Assembly: GCA_002918705.1 (NCBI GenBank) | Contig: PQKR01000002.1 | Span: forward strand, 682,001 to 746,000 | Direction of reading: 5' to 3' | Source of the DNA: Escherichia sp. ESNIH1 | GTDB lineage: Bacteria > Pseudomonadota > Gammaproteobacteria > Enterobacterales > Enterobacteriaceae | DNA length: 64,000 nt | Shown: piece after piece, positions 43,286-51,307 of the stretch | How positions within the stretch are numbered: the stretch's first letter is position 1 | How the letters are laid out: each line of letters begins with the position of its first letter | The notes under the pieces: generated by a model | What the model was told of the DNA's origin: nothing | Seen by the model: the letters and a program-made list of their open reading frames with translations, nothing else | The model's database searches: none | Translations under genes and position numbers: made by a program

Positions 43286-44705
43286 TTACATCACCCCTCC
43301 AAACAGCATTGAGTCAGAGCAAAGCGTCCTGGGTGGCATGCTGCTCGACGACGACAACAGCGAGCGCGTTCAGAGAGTCCTGTCGATGCTCAAGCCGGAG
43401 TCCTTCTACACGCGTCCTCACCAGGTTATCTACGCCGAGATGGTGCAGATGTACCGGGCGCAGAAGCCTGTCGATCTGCTGACCCTGTTTGATGTCCTGC
43501 AAAGCAAGGCGCTGGCCGACTCAGTAGGTGGATTCGCTTACCTGGCTGAGCTGTCAAAGAACACTCCCAGCGCTGCTAACATCGTCGCCTACGCTATGCG
43601 CGTCAGAGAGACAGCCATGGAGCGCTACGGCATCCAGCGCATGACAGAAGCTACCGAGCTGATGTACGCCCGCAACGGCATGTCAGCGGCTGAGAAGTTC
43701 GAGGCTGTGCAGGCTATCTTCACGCAGATCGCCGACCACGCCAAGACAGGAAGCCGCAAGGGGCTTCGCACCTTCCAGCAGGCTGTATCAGACTGGTCAG
43801 ATGCTTTTGAAGAGCGCGTGAAGCCTGATGGTAAATCTCGCGGTCTTACTACCGGCATCCCGTCTCTTGACGATCTGCTGGGCGTTAAGCGGATTGTTCG
43901 CGGCAGCCTGTTTGTCATCGGCGCAAGACCTAAGATGGGCAAGACAACGCTCTACACGCAGATGGGCATCAACTGCGCCACCGTAGAGAACGAGCCAGCC
44001 CTGATGTTCTCTCTCGAAATGCCAGAAAGCCAGATGGTCGAGAAAATCACTGCGCAACAGAGCCGTCTGTCTCCGAACGTGTTCTATCCGGACATGCAGA
44101 AAGAGGATTACGGCTACCGCGGCGACTGGAATAACGACATCGGGAAGGCCACTCAAATCATGGGTGCGCTAATCGACACAGGAAACCTGCTTGTCGACGA
44201 CACTCCCGGCATTACCCTGGCTCATATCGTTGCAGAATCCCGCCGCATTAAGCGCGAGAAAGGGAAGGTAGGCATGATCCTTGTTGACTACCTGACGCTC
44301 ATGACCGCAGACAAGGCGGAACGTAATGACCTGGCATACGGCCTGATCACCAAAGGCCTGAAGATGCTCGCCAAAGAGCTTGATTGCGTCGTGGTGCTGC
44401 TGACACAGCTTAACCGAGAGCTGGAGAAGCGCCCCAACAAGCGACCACTACCGAGCGACTCCCGCGATACCGGGCAGATAGAACAGGACTGCGATTACTG
44501 GCTGGCTATCTACCGCGAAGGCGCTTACGACGAGAACATCAATCAAAGCGAAACAGAGCTGCTTCTCCGCCTCAACCGCCATGGCGAAACCGGCGTCGTT
44601 CACTGCGAGCAGCGCAACGGCATCATCTACGACATCGATCAGGAAAGTGCTCAGGCTCGAGCTGCTGAGCGCCAGACAAAACCGAACAAAAAAGGTGGTT
44701 TCTAA
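43275..44705 (+). CDS. DnaB-type replicative helicase (P22 gp12-like)
   Basis: This 476-residue phage homologue of DnaB should unwind DNA at the phage origin in place of the host helicase. The N-terminal domain (PPNSIESEQSVLGGMLLDDDN) and the RecA-like ATPase domain (IGARPKMGKTTL Walker A, MILVDYLTLM Walker B, LLTQLNRELEKR) are complete. The ATG lies within the last codons of the initiator gene. The phage carries its own helicase, like P22 and unlike lambda. Confidence 0.95.
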   Translation: MTSDYITPPNSIESEQSVLGGMLLDDDNSERVQRVLSMLKPESFYTRPHQVIYAEMVQMYRAQKPVDLLTLFDVLQSKALADSVGGFAYLAELSKNTPSAANIVAYAMRVRETAMERYGIQRMTEATELMYARNGMSAAEKFEAVQAIFTQIADHAKTGSRKGLRTFQQAVSDWSDAFEERVKPDGKSRGLTTGIPSLDDLLGVKRIVRGSLFVIGARPKMGKTTLYTQMGINCATVENEPALMFSLEMPESQMVEKITAQQSRLSPNVFYPDMQKEDYGYRGDWNNDIGKATQIMGALIDTGNLLVDDTPGITLAHIVAESRRIKREKGKVGMILVDYLTLMTADKAERNDLAYGLITKGLKMLAKELDCVVVLLTQLNRELEKRPNKRPLPSDSRDTGQIEQDCDYWLAIYREGAYDENINQSETELLLRLNRHGETGVVHCEQRNGIIYDIDQESAQARAAERQTKPNKKGGF

Positions 44706-45004
44706 TGAAACGAATTTCCTACCTTCAGCAAATTATTACCTACATCAGCCAGCATCCAGGTTGCCACTCAACCGACATCATCGCCGGTACAGGCCTGAAT
44801 AAATCAACCGTCAACGGCACGCTTAGCAGGCTCGTAATCGACCAGCGCGTTCGCCGGGAAGGATTTGAGAAGCAGTACCGCTATATCGCCGTAGATAAGC
44901 CAGCCCCGCGCGGCAGGGCCAAGCCAGAGCCAAAAGCAGAAGGCGTAAACCTCCACGCCAGGTTTAACAGCCTGCTCATGGCAGCCCGGGAGAACAGAGC
45001 ATGA
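44705..45004 (+). CDS. Winged-helix phage protein, 99 residues
   Basis: The N-terminal 65 residues look like a winged helix (YLQQIITYISQHPGCHSTDI, LNKSTVNGTLSRLVIDQRVRRE), followed by a basic Pro-rich linker and a short helix (HARFNSLLMAARENRA). It overlaps the helicase stop as TAATG. It may bind DNA; the exact role is unknown. Confidence 0.7.
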   Translation: MKRISYLQQIITYISQHPGCHSTDIIAGTGLNKSTVNGTLSRLVIDQRVRREGFEKQYRYIAVDKPAPRGRAKPEPKAEGVNLHARFNSLLMAARENRA

Positions 45005-45300
45005 ACGAAGCACGCAACACCCGGGAAATCATCAACGACTGTTATCCAGAGTTTCCGGAGACCATCCTCAATGCCGAGTTGTGCCGCGCCATGGCCCGCA
45101 TTGAAGGCCGTAGCATCAAGCAGGCACTGAAGGCATTCGCCCGGGAACGTATCGCCAAGGTCGAATCTAAGCCCCTAAAAGGCGCCCTGGAGCAGATGGC
45201 AGTCAGCATGTTCCCTGAGACTGAGATAGCCCGTATCCGCGCCTGTGTAGGCCGTATGGAGTCAGCGCTGGTCAAGACATTCGGAGTTAAGAGAGCATGA
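45001..45300 (+). CDS. Phage hypothetical protein, 99 residues
   Basis: This is a helical basic protein with ALCRAMARIEG-type and QALKAFARERIAKVES segments and no recognised domain. It overlaps both neighbours by four bases (ATGA), so it is translated as part of a tightly coupled block. Confidence 0.65.
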   Translation: MNEARNTREIINDCYPEFPETILNAELCRAMARIEGRSIKQALKAFARERIAKVESKPLKGALEQMAVSMFPETEIARIRACVGRMESALVKTFGVKRA

Positions 45301-45587
45301 GGATTTATATCGCCGGGCCCATGAGCGGCCTGCCAGATTTCAACCGTCCTAACTTCCATTTCATGGAGATGATGCTCAGCTGCGAAGGGCACACGGTTTT
45401 GAGCCCTGCAATGCTCCCTGACGGCCTCACTCAACCACAGTACATGGATATCTGTCTGGCTATGTTGCGCTGCGCAGAGGCTATCTTCTTGCTGCGAGGA
45501 TGGGAGGAATCGGCTGGAGCTTTGGCAGAGAAGGCACTCGCTGAGAAGTTGCAACTGGAAATCATCTATCAGGACGGTGCGGCATGA
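45297..45587 (+). CDS. DUF4406 protein, deoxyribosyltransferase-like fold
   Basis: This 96-residue protein starts MRIYIAGPMSGLPDFNRPNF, the signature of DUF4406, related to nucleoside 2-deoxyribosyltransferases. CEGHTVLSPAMLPDGLTQPQYMDICLAMLRCAEAIFLL and the acidic WEESAGALAE follow the fold. A role in nucleotide metabolism is possible but unproven. Confidence 0.82.
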   Translation: MRIYIAGPMSGLPDFNRPNFHFMEMMLSCEGHTVLSPAMLPDGLTQPQYMDICLAMLRCAEAIFLLRGWEESAGALAEKALAEKLQLEIIYQDGAA

Positions 45588-45772
45588 ATAAACTCACTAA
45601 GCCTCAACTCTCTTTCCTCATCTCCATCCACAAAGGCGCAGTAGAGCGTAACTCACTCAACGTCACAGCAAACAACTTAAACAAACTAGGCCTGCTCAAT
45701 TACTCCTACCCAAAACGTCAGTGGTACGTAACAGCAGCAGGCATTGAGCAGATTAGCAAGGGGGAAGCATGA
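45584..45772 (+). CDS. Small phage protein, possible winged helix
   Basis: This is a 62-residue protein (LTKPQLSFLISIHKGAVERN, LNKLGLLNYSYPKRQWYVTAAGIEQI) whose spacing suggests a compact winged helix. Function unknown. It is coupled by four-base overlaps on both sides. Confidence 0.65.
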   Translation: MNKLTKPQLSFLISIHKGAVERNSLNVTANNLNKLGLLNYSYPKRQWYVTAAGIEQISKGEA

Positions 45773-46158
45773 GCACGCTAAAAATAAAAACGGCAGAGCT
45801 TGAGGGTGATCAGTTAGATCTGGCTGTTGCTTTAGCATTTGGTATCGGCGGTGACGTTGGCATTCGCACCGGCTACGGATGCAGCTACTACAACGGAACG
45901 GGGCTGATTAGCTATAACCCAAGCAGTAACTGGGCGCTGTGCGGGATGCTGATGGAGGTGCATTCAATCAGTTGCTACCAATCGTCAGACCCTGCCACCG
46001 GGAAGGTTTATCACTGGGTAGGAGTGAAGGAGGGAGTGGGAGAGCGTCGCCGAGGATTTACCGCAAGCCACCCTAAGGTAGCAATCTGTCGAGCCATTGT
46101 CGCGTCGAAGTTAGGTGACACTGTAGAAATCCCTGCTGAACTTCTGGAGGCTGTATGA
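45769..46158 (+). CDS. DUF2591-type phage protein
   Basis: This 129-residue protein starts MSTLKIKTAELEGDQLDLAVALAFG and ends with a segment (ASHPKVAICRAIVASKLGDTVEIPAELL) typical of DUF2591-family phage proteins. Function unknown. Confidence 0.75.
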   Translation: MSTLKIKTAELEGDQLDLAVALAFGIGGDVGIRTGYGCSYYNGTGLISYNPSSNWALCGMLMEVHSISCYQSSDPATGKVYHWVGVKEGVGERRRGFTASHPKVAICRAIVASKLGDTVEIPAELLEAV

Positions 46159-46733
46159 CCGACAAATACGCAGCGCTGAGAGCAGCGGCAGAGAAAGCAA
46201 CGCCAGGCGAATGGTGCCACGGAGAGCATCATGAAGTAATTGCTGACGCAGGTCTGAACGCAAATTACTACGTTGCCTCATGCTCAGGGCCAGAACATAG
46301 GGCAAACACCAAGTTTATCGCCGCAGCCAACCCCGCCACCATCCTCGAACTGCTGGCAGAGCGTGATGCTGATAAGCGGCGGATCATCGAACTTTCGCAG
46401 AAATGTGAAAACGACCCGCTGCTTCACGAGGTCATCGACCTGAAAGAGCGCATCGCCGAACTGGAGGCGCGCGAAATCAAGCCAGCCAAAGGCGAGGTCC
46501 TGGTCACGGTAACTGGGTTTACCGGTTGCGGTAAAAGCGCCATCGCCGGGGAAATTGAAATCGCGATGAAAGCGATCGGCGTACCGGTTCAATGGACTAA
46601 TGGCGATGCGGAAAAGCGCACGACTTGTGCTGACTGGCTCACGGCTATCGAGATGTACAAGCCACGCGTGCGTATCGTTGAGGTGAATTTGCCTCGCGCC
46701 GCTGGCTTCAGCCTGAAGATTGAGGGGGATTGA
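46155..46733 (+). CDS. Ead/Ea22-like protein fused to a P-loop domain
   Basis: This 192-residue protein is a composite. Residues 1 to about 110 are Ead/Ea22-like (MTDKYAALRAAAEKATPGEW, IAAANPATILELLAERDA, then a helical DLKERIAELEARE). Residues about 115-192 contain a Walker A motif (VTGFTGCGKSAIAGEIEIAM) and an Arg/Asp-containing tail. Ead-type proteins are accessory proteins of unknown role; the P-loop suggests nucleotide binding but no Walker B is clear. Confidence 0.75.
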   Translation: MTDKYAALRAAAEKATPGEWCHGEHHEVIADAGLNANYYVASCSGPEHRANTKFIAAANPATILELLAERDADKRRIIELSQKCENDPLLHEVIDLKERIAELEAREIKPAKGEVLVTVTGFTGCGKSAIAGEIEIAMKAIGVPVQWTNGDAEKRTTCADWLTAIEMYKPRVRIVEVNLPRAAGFSLKIEGD

Positions 46734-46735
46734 GA

Positions 46736-46972
46736 ATGTCGCGTTATATCGCAGTTATTCATGGCTGGTTCGTTGATAGCAATGGTTTCGATATCCACGA
46801 GCTGAAGTCTACAGATCTCGATGCAGCCAGTGATGAAGCAGTGCTCTTGAAACATAAGCGTGAGAGCACCTTCGACAAATGCGCCTGTGTAGTGGTTGAG
46901 ATAGCTGAACATGAAAGATTATCCCGGAAACTAACGCTCCGCGAACGCCTGACAGGGAGGGCTAACCCATGA
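46736..46972 (+). CDS. Phage hypothetical protein, 78 residues
   Basis: This is a small protein starting MSRYIAVIHGWFVDSNGFDIHEL with a C-terminal helical segment rich in Arg and Glu. No domain is recognised. The ATG follows GAGGGGGATTGAGA, two bases after the upstream stop. Confidence 0.65.
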   Translation: MSRYIAVIHGWFVDSNGFDIHELKSTDLDAASDEAVLLKHKRESTFDKCACVVVEIAEHERLSRKLTLRERLTGRANP

Positions 46973-47664
46973 CACTGAGCAAAGAAAGAATCAACACCAT
47001 CTGGGCTGACGGCGAGCGCGCCAAAGACTGGGAAGTGGAAGACATGGCCGCCGAACTGCTGGAGCGCCGGGAGCGGGATAAGCAGGAGCCTGCTATCCAC
47101 CGTTATCGCCGCGTGTCGATTGAACCCTATGGCCCATACCCCTGGCACTATGAGGATTTTTTAAAATATCCAAAGCCGACAGAAGGCATTGAGGACGAGT
47201 ATTTCTACGCCGAGCCGCCAGCGCCGGTAGTGCCTGAGGCTATTGAAAACGCGATTGAGTACATCAAAAGCATCGCGTTTCACATTGACGAAAACGACTA
47301 TCACGGGCAACACATAGCGCATTTTATGCAGCAGGCGATTATGTGGCTCGAAGGTGACGCCTGCCGCGCCGCCATGCATGGTTCAACTATCTCAAATTCT
47401 GCTGATTTTGAGATAGATGAGGTGATTCAGCATGACGCCGCTCTCAATCAAACACACGTCAAGCAACCAGCAAGAAACTCTCCGGTAACTCCGGATGGTT
47501 GGGTTATGGTGCCGATCGAGCTTACTCCACGGATGATTACCAAACTTCAGCAGAATACCGAGATTGGTAGTTACATTGCTGCTAACTGGGCTGGCGCTTA
47601 TGGCCTGTTCCAGAAGTTTTGGGATGAAGCTATAGCCGCAGCGCAGAAGCAGGAGAGTGAGTGA
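46969..47664 (+). CDS. Phage accessory protein, 231 residues
   Basis: This protein appears mosaic, as is usual for this region. It has an N-terminal helical part (WADGERAKDWEVEDMAAELLERRERDKQ), a Pro/Tyr-rich middle (YRRVSIEPYGPYPWHYEDF), and a C-terminal segment VTPDGWVMVPIELTPRM found in Ea22-type phage proteins. Function unknown. Confidence 0.7.
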   Translation: MTLSKERINTIWADGERAKDWEVEDMAAELLERRERDKQEPAIHRYRRVSIEPYGPYPWHYEDFLKYPKPTEGIEDEYFYAEPPAPVVPEAIENAIEYIKSIAFHIDENDYHGQHIAHFMQQAIMWLEGDACRAAMHGSTISNSADFEIDEVIQHDAALNQTHVKQPARNSPVTPDGWVMVPIELTPRMITKLQQNTEIGSYIAANWAGAYGLFQKFWDEAIAAAQKQESE

Positions 47665-48002
47665 TGTATGATATGTTCCACGAAATTACTCAGCGCGTTG
47701 AAGACGGCACGGGTAAAACTGTGACAACTGAAGTAGAGCTGGTCTCGTACGTTAAAGATCGCAGCAGTGGCACCTTTGAGTCACGTTATTACGTCAAGCA
47801 CAGCAATCGGCAGACAGTTTTGGAGCAGGGCATGACGATAAACCGTGACGGTTACGGAAATTACGATGCCATCATTGTGATCACTCACTTCCCGGCTCAG
47901 AAATCGCCTGAAGAAGCCGCGCTGAAACTTGCTGACTGGCTTAAACGACTTGGCGAGTCCATCGAGGCCAACTTTAAAAAGCAAGAGGTGGATGATGCCT
48001 AA
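47664..48002 (+). CDS. Phage hypothetical protein, 112 residues
   Basis: This is a soluble acidic protein (MYDMFHEITQRVEDGTGKTV, HFPAQKSPEEAALKLADWLKRLGESI). No domain is recognised. A GTG one codon upstream is also possible; both overlap the previous stop. It is the last gene before a terminator. Confidence 0.65.
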   Translation: MYDMFHEITQRVEDGTGKTVTTEVELVSYVKDRSSGTFESRYYVKHSNRQTVLEQGMTINRDGYGNYDAIIVITHFPAQKSPEEAALKLADWLKRLGESIEANFKKQEVDDA

Positions 48003-48027
48003 ATCCCCAGCTGAGCGCAAAGCATAA

Positions 48028-48054
48028 AACAGGCCCTTCGGGGCCTTTTCGTTT
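48028..48054 (+). terminator. Terminator before the nin region
   Basis: AGGCCC and GGGCCT pair around TTCG and are followed by TTTCGTTT. Genes downstream need readthrough, antitermination or a new promoter. Confidence 0.8.
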
Positions 48055-48083
48055 CTGCATTTTCACCGCATAGGTTATAATTA

Positions 48084-48116
48084 CCATGCACAGAGCCTGA
48101 ACCACTTTGTGCATGG
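48084..48116. repeat. 9-bp inverted repeat after a TATAAT box
   Basis: CCATGCACA and TGTGCATGG are perfect inverted arms with a 15-base loop. A TATAAT hexamer (48076-48081) ends three bases before the left arm. It may be a promoter with an operator, or the 5' hairpin of a transcript starting here; the preceding terminator makes a fresh start plausible. Confidence 0.5.
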
Positions 48117-48179
48117 AGTCTGAACAACTCCCCCGGCCCGAACAGCCATAGCTCGTGTGTCATAGATGAGAACATATCT

Positions 48180-48275
48180 ATGACGCAACTGAACGCAACA
48201 TCTCTCCTGTCACAGATGGCGAAAGTCACCTGCGATTTTCTGCATTCTGCGGTCTCCGCTCAGGAGGTCGCATGA
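48180..48275 (+). CDS. Small peptide gene upstream of ninB
   Basis: This 31-residue peptide (MTQLNATSLLSQMAKVTCDF, end AVSAQEVA) has its stop overlapping the ninB start as ATGA, suggesting coupling. There is no strong ribosome site. Whether it is a real gene is uncertain. Confidence 0.45.
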   Translation: MTQLNATSLLSQMAKVTCDFLHSAVSAQEVA

Positions 48276-48727
48276 CTATTCCAGTAGACGGCATCAAACT
48301 CCACCGCGGCAACTTCGCAGCCATCGGTTCGCAGATTCAGCCATTACTGGATGCCGGCCAGTGCTTCCGCCTTCAGGTTAAGCCATGGCGCGAGAAGCGC
48401 AGCCTGTCACAAAACTCACTTCTTCATATGTGGCTTGGGGAAATCAGCGAATACCTGATTAAATCCGGGCGCACCGACGCTACCCCTGAGTGGGTTAAGC
48501 GCAACCTCAAAAAGACCTATCTCGGCTGCGAAGAAGTCACCTATACCGACTTCATTACCGGAGCAAAGGAAACCACCTGGGAGCCTCGCCACACGTCGAA
48601 GCTCGATACCGGGGAGATGCATATCTTCCTGTGCAAAGTCGAGGCGTGGTGCGCTCAGTTCGGTTTGGCGCTGACTATTCCGACCGGCTGCGAGTATCAA
48701 CAGCTGCGCGATAAGCAGGAGGCATGA
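48272..48727 (+). CDS. ninB: Recombination protein NinB
   Basis: NinB (Orf) of lambda is a recombination mediator that can substitute for host RecFOR. This 151-residue homologue has the family motifs FRLQVKPWREKRSLSQNSLLHMWLGEIS and EWVKRNLKKTYLG. AGGAGG precedes the ATG. It opens a nin-like block leading to Q. Confidence 0.92.
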   Translation: MTIPVDGIKLHRGNFAAIGSQIQPLLDAGQCFRLQVKPWREKRSLSQNSLLHMWLGEISEYLIKSGRTDATPEWVKRNLKKTYLGCEEVTYTDFITGAKETTWEPRHTSKLDTGEMHIFLCKVEAWCAQFGLALTIPTGCEYQQLRDKQEA

Positions 48728-48894
48728 TGCATAGCCCTCTCGCTCGCCTCATCGATCGTCACATCTACCGCGTGCGCAAAGAGAAGCGTAAGCCGAGTCC
48801 TTTGCCGTCGGAAATCCCAACCCTCAAAAACTACACCGCCAGCCTGTGGGACTCCCGCTGGGCGCGTCTGGCTGCACGGAGGAATCATGGCTGA
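48727..48894 (+). CDS. ninE: NinE protein
   Basis: The 55-residue protein (LIDRHIYRVRKEKRKPSPLP, then [28 protein letters not shown]) matches lambda NinE closely. Its function is unknown. Two adjacent ATG codons exist; the second has better spacing from AGGAGG. It overlaps the next gene by eight bases. Confidence 0.88.
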   Translation: MHSPLARLIDRHIYRVRKEKRKPSPLPSEIPTLKNYTASLWDSRWARLAARRNHG

Positions 48895-49177
48895 TTTACG
48901 CAAAGCGGCACGTGGCCGCGAATGTCAGGTGCGTATTCCGGGCATCTGTAATCACAACGATGAAACTTCAGTGCTTGCTCATATCCGGCTGCCGGGTATC
49001 TGCGGCACCGGCATCAAGCCGCCTGACCTGATCGCAACCATCGCCTGCTCATCCTGTCACGACGAGATAGACCGCCGCACACACATGGTAGATGCGGAAT
49101 ACGCGAAAGAGTGCGCACTTGAAGGGATGGCCCGCACGCAGGTTATCTGGCTTAAAGAGGGGTTGGTGAAAGCATGA
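48887..49177 (+). CDS. DUF1364 putative nuclease-like zinc protein
   Basis: This 96-residue protein has cysteine and histidine pairs of a zinc-bound HNH-like fold ([23 protein letters not shown], then [15 protein letters not shown]). DUF1364 proteins occupy this place in the nin region of many lambdoid phages and are annotated as putative nucleases; activity is not shown here. Confidence 0.8.
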   Translation: MADLRKAARGRECQVRIPGICNHNDETSVLAHIRLPGICGTGIKPPDLIATIACSSCHDEIDRRTHMVDAEYAKECALEGMARTQVIWLKEGLVKA

Positions 49178-49536
49178 ATACCTACAACATCACATTACCC
49201 TGGCCGCCGAGCAACAACCGCTACTACCGGCACAACCGAGGGCGCACACATATCAGCTCCGAGGGGGCTGCTTATCGCAACGCAGTAGCTCGCATCATCA
49301 AATCTGCACTACTGGACATTAACACCGAGTCACCATTGCGCGTGCGTATTGAGTGCCACATGCCAGACCGCCGCCGGCGTGACCTGGATAACCTGCAGAA
49401 GGCTGCATTCGACGCGCTCACCAAGGCCGGCTTCTGGGCTGATGACTCACAGGTCAACGACTACCGCGTGCTGCGTATGCCGCTATTCAAAGGCGGAAAG
49501 CTCGAATTAACCATTACTGAACTGGAGGCCGCATGA
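49174..49536 (+). CDS. rusA: Holliday junction resolvase RusA
   Basis: RusA cleaves Holliday junctions symmetrically. The 120-residue protein has the family start [21 protein letters not shown] and the catalytic aspartates in [20 protein letters not shown] and GFWADDSQV. Its ATG overlaps the previous stop. Confidence 0.94.
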   Translation: MNTYNITLPWPPSNNRYYRHNRGRTHISSEGAAYRNAVARIIKSALLDINTESPLRVRIECHMPDRRRRDLDNLQKAAFDALTKAGFWADDSQVNDYRVLRMPLFKGGKLELTITELEAA

Positions 49537-49628
49537 GCATCGAAACCATTTACTGCATCGGCTACGTGGCTCTCATCGCCGCGCTGGCTATTGGCGACCT
49601 CATGTATAGCCGGAGGAAGGAGCAATGA
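49533..49628 (+). CDS. Small single-pass membrane protein
   Basis: A 31-residue peptide with one hydrophobic segment ([20 protein letters not shown]) and a basic tail. It is coupled to rusA and to the next gene by four-base overlaps. Function unknown. Confidence 0.55.
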   Translation: MSIETIYCIGYVALIAALAIGDLMYSRRKEQ

Positions 49629-49783
49629 ACCGACACGACATCGAGCGCTACCAGCGTGACAGCGTCCTCCGCGCCGGATTCGACATCAACAGACGCGGCC
49701 CCGGTGGCACAGCACAGCAGATTATCCGCAACAGTGAGCGCCGCAAGGCACAGGCAAAGCAGAAGGCAGGAGAGACAGCATGA
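49625..49783 (+). CDS. Small basic phage protein, 52 residues
   Basis: [20 protein letters not shown] and a basic tail (NSERRKAQAKQKAGETA). It is coupled by ATGA overlaps to both neighbours and lies just before Q. Function unknown. Confidence 0.6.
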   Translation: MNRHDIERYQRDSVLRAGFDINRRGPGGTAQQIIRNSERRKAQAKQKAGETA

Positions 49784-50469
49784 CGGCTCAATATCTGGAA
49801 TACGTACGCCAGCAACTCATTACTGCCACCGCTGACCTGAGCGGGGCTACAAAGGGTCAGCTCATGGCCTGGCTGGAGAATGCTCAGTTCGATACCGGCA
49901 CGCATAAGCGCAAGAAGATAAAAGTCCTGGATGAGGTAAGCGGGAAAATGATTACTCTGGATAACCCGCCGATCCCCGGCAAGCAGTCGCACGCTAAGGG
50001 CTCATCTATCGCGCTCGTTCAGCCTGTCGAGTTCTGCACTGCCTCATGGCGTCGAGCCGTACTGGCGCTTGATGAACACCAGAAAGCGTGGATTCTGTGG
50101 AGCTATAGCGAAGACACCGCATTCAATCATCAGGTAGCAATTACCCAATGGGCATGGCAGCAGTTCATCGAATACCTGGGCACTCGCAAGATGGCAGTGA
50201 AAACACTTAACCGGATGAAGGCACTTATCTGGCTGGCCGCGCAGGATGTTAAGCAGGAGCTGGCTGGTAAGGAGACGTACGAGTGCCAGGAACTGGCGCA
50301 GTTGGTAGGCGTGAGCAAGTCCACCTGGAGCGAAACATATCAGCCGCACTGGCAGGAGATGAAAAACGCATTCTTCCGACTCGACAAAGGTGCTTTGTAT
50401 TCAGCTTCGCGATCACGTTCACAACAAAAGGCGACAAATTTCGCATCAAGTATTGCAAAACCGAACTAA
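49780..50469 (+). CDS. Late antitermination protein Q
   Basis: Q proteins load on RNA polymerase at the late promoter and let it pass the terminator just downstream. The 229-residue protein is of the lambdoid antitermination type (EYVRQQLITATADLSGATKG, WRRAVLALDEHQKAWILWSYS, LVGVSKSTWSETYQPHW). A terminator follows within 80 bp, in the expected tR' position. Confidence 0.85.
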   Translation: MTAQYLEYVRQQLITATADLSGATKGQLMAWLENAQFDTGTHKRKKIKVLDEVSGKMITLDNPPIPGKQSHAKGSSIALVQPVEFCTASWRRAVLALDEHQKAWILWSYSEDTAFNHQVAITQWAWQQFIEYLGTRKMAVKTLNRMKALIWLAAQDVKQELAGKETYECQELAQLVGVSKSTWSETYQPHWQEMKNAFFRLDKGALYSASRSRSQQKATNFASSIAKPN

Positions 50470-50544
50470 ATGGGTTACTTTTAGTGAAAGTTTGATATCC
50501 TGCCAACTTTACGCATTTGGCAAAACAATACAAAAAATCCCTCA

Positions 50545-50570
50545 TCGCCAGCCTTCGAGCTGGCTTTTTG
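50545..50570 (+). terminator. Late terminator tR' after Q
   Basis: GCCAGC and GCTGGC pair around CTTCGA and are followed by TTTTT. It lies between Q and the lysis genes and is the likely target of Q. I could not settle the matching late promoter upstream; TTTACG or TTACTT are possible -35 elements. Confidence 0.82.
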
Positions 50571-50646
50571 CTTTGCGCCTGAGAAGCTTTGCTCTCTCGA
50601 TTTCCCCGGCGCTTTCTTATTCTCAATACGCAGCCGGACTAGCCGA

Positions 50647-51030
50647 ATGGTGGATAACAGCTTAATTACAGGCGTGATCGCGCTTATCGGTGGCGGTGGA
50701 GCAATCGCCCTCTTCTGGAAGCCGCTTTCGGCTGCTATTGGTTCTCTGATTATCAATAACCGCGCAGGCGGAGAGATAATCACCCACTACAAAGAGCAGG
50801 TCTTTCAGCTAAAGGCTGACAAAGAACAGCTCGAAAAAGACAACAAAGAATTGAAAGAGCGACGGGAAAAAGACCTCGCGAGAATATCGCACCTTGAAAA
50901 CGACATCCGTCTGATTAAGACGTCGCTCCGAATGCTGATTGCTATCACCGGATCTGGTTTAGATGATGCTTTCAAGGGGCAGGTTGATTCAATGCTCGCC
51001 AAACTCGATGGAGAGCCGGATGAAAACTAA
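50647..51030 (+). CDS. Membrane-anchored coiled-coil protein of the lysis cassette
   Basis: This 127-residue protein has a hydrophobic segment (ITGVIALIGGGGAIALFWKPL, about 7-27) and a long charged coiled coil (about 48-95). It is the first gene after tR'. Its place suggests a lysis-related role such as an antiholin, but I recognise no family. Confidence 0.6.
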   Translation: MVDNSLITGVIALIGGGGAIALFWKPLSAAIGSLIINNRAGGEIITHYKEQVFQLKADKEQLEKDNKELKERREKDLARISHLENDIRLIKTSLRMLIAITGSGLDDAFKGQVDSMLAKLDGEPDEN

Positions 51031-51307
51031 GAGCTTTTTTGAAAAGCACAGGGGAAGGTTGTTGCTGGGTGGGTTGTTCCTGCTTGTATGCGCAATCTTT
51101 AGCCTGATGACCGTCGCGTTTATCTACTCAAACAATAACATCCGCGCCGAATACCGGGACATTGCCGATAAGCGTGATGAGAAGGTCGAGAAACTCACCG
51201 AGCAGGTAGGGACATTGCAAAAGAAACTCGACGCTATTCCTGAACGCACCGCTGAAAAGACGGCCGACAAGGTTAAAACCGTAGTGAAAGAGGACGAGAA
51301 GAAATGA
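51020..51307 (+). CDS. Second membrane-anchored coiled-coil protein
   Basis: This is a 95-residue protein starting MKTKSFFEKHRGRLLLGG with one membrane segment (about 13-33) and a coiled-coil tail ending in charged residues. It overlaps the previous gene by 11 bp and the lysozyme gene by four. Basic residues before the helix predict the tail in the periplasm. Function unknown. Confidence 0.6.
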   Translation: MKTKSFFEKHRGRLLLGGLFLLVCAIFSLMTVAFIYSNNNIRAEYRDIADKRDEKVEKLTEQVGTLQKKLDAIPERTAEKTADKVKTVVKEDEKK

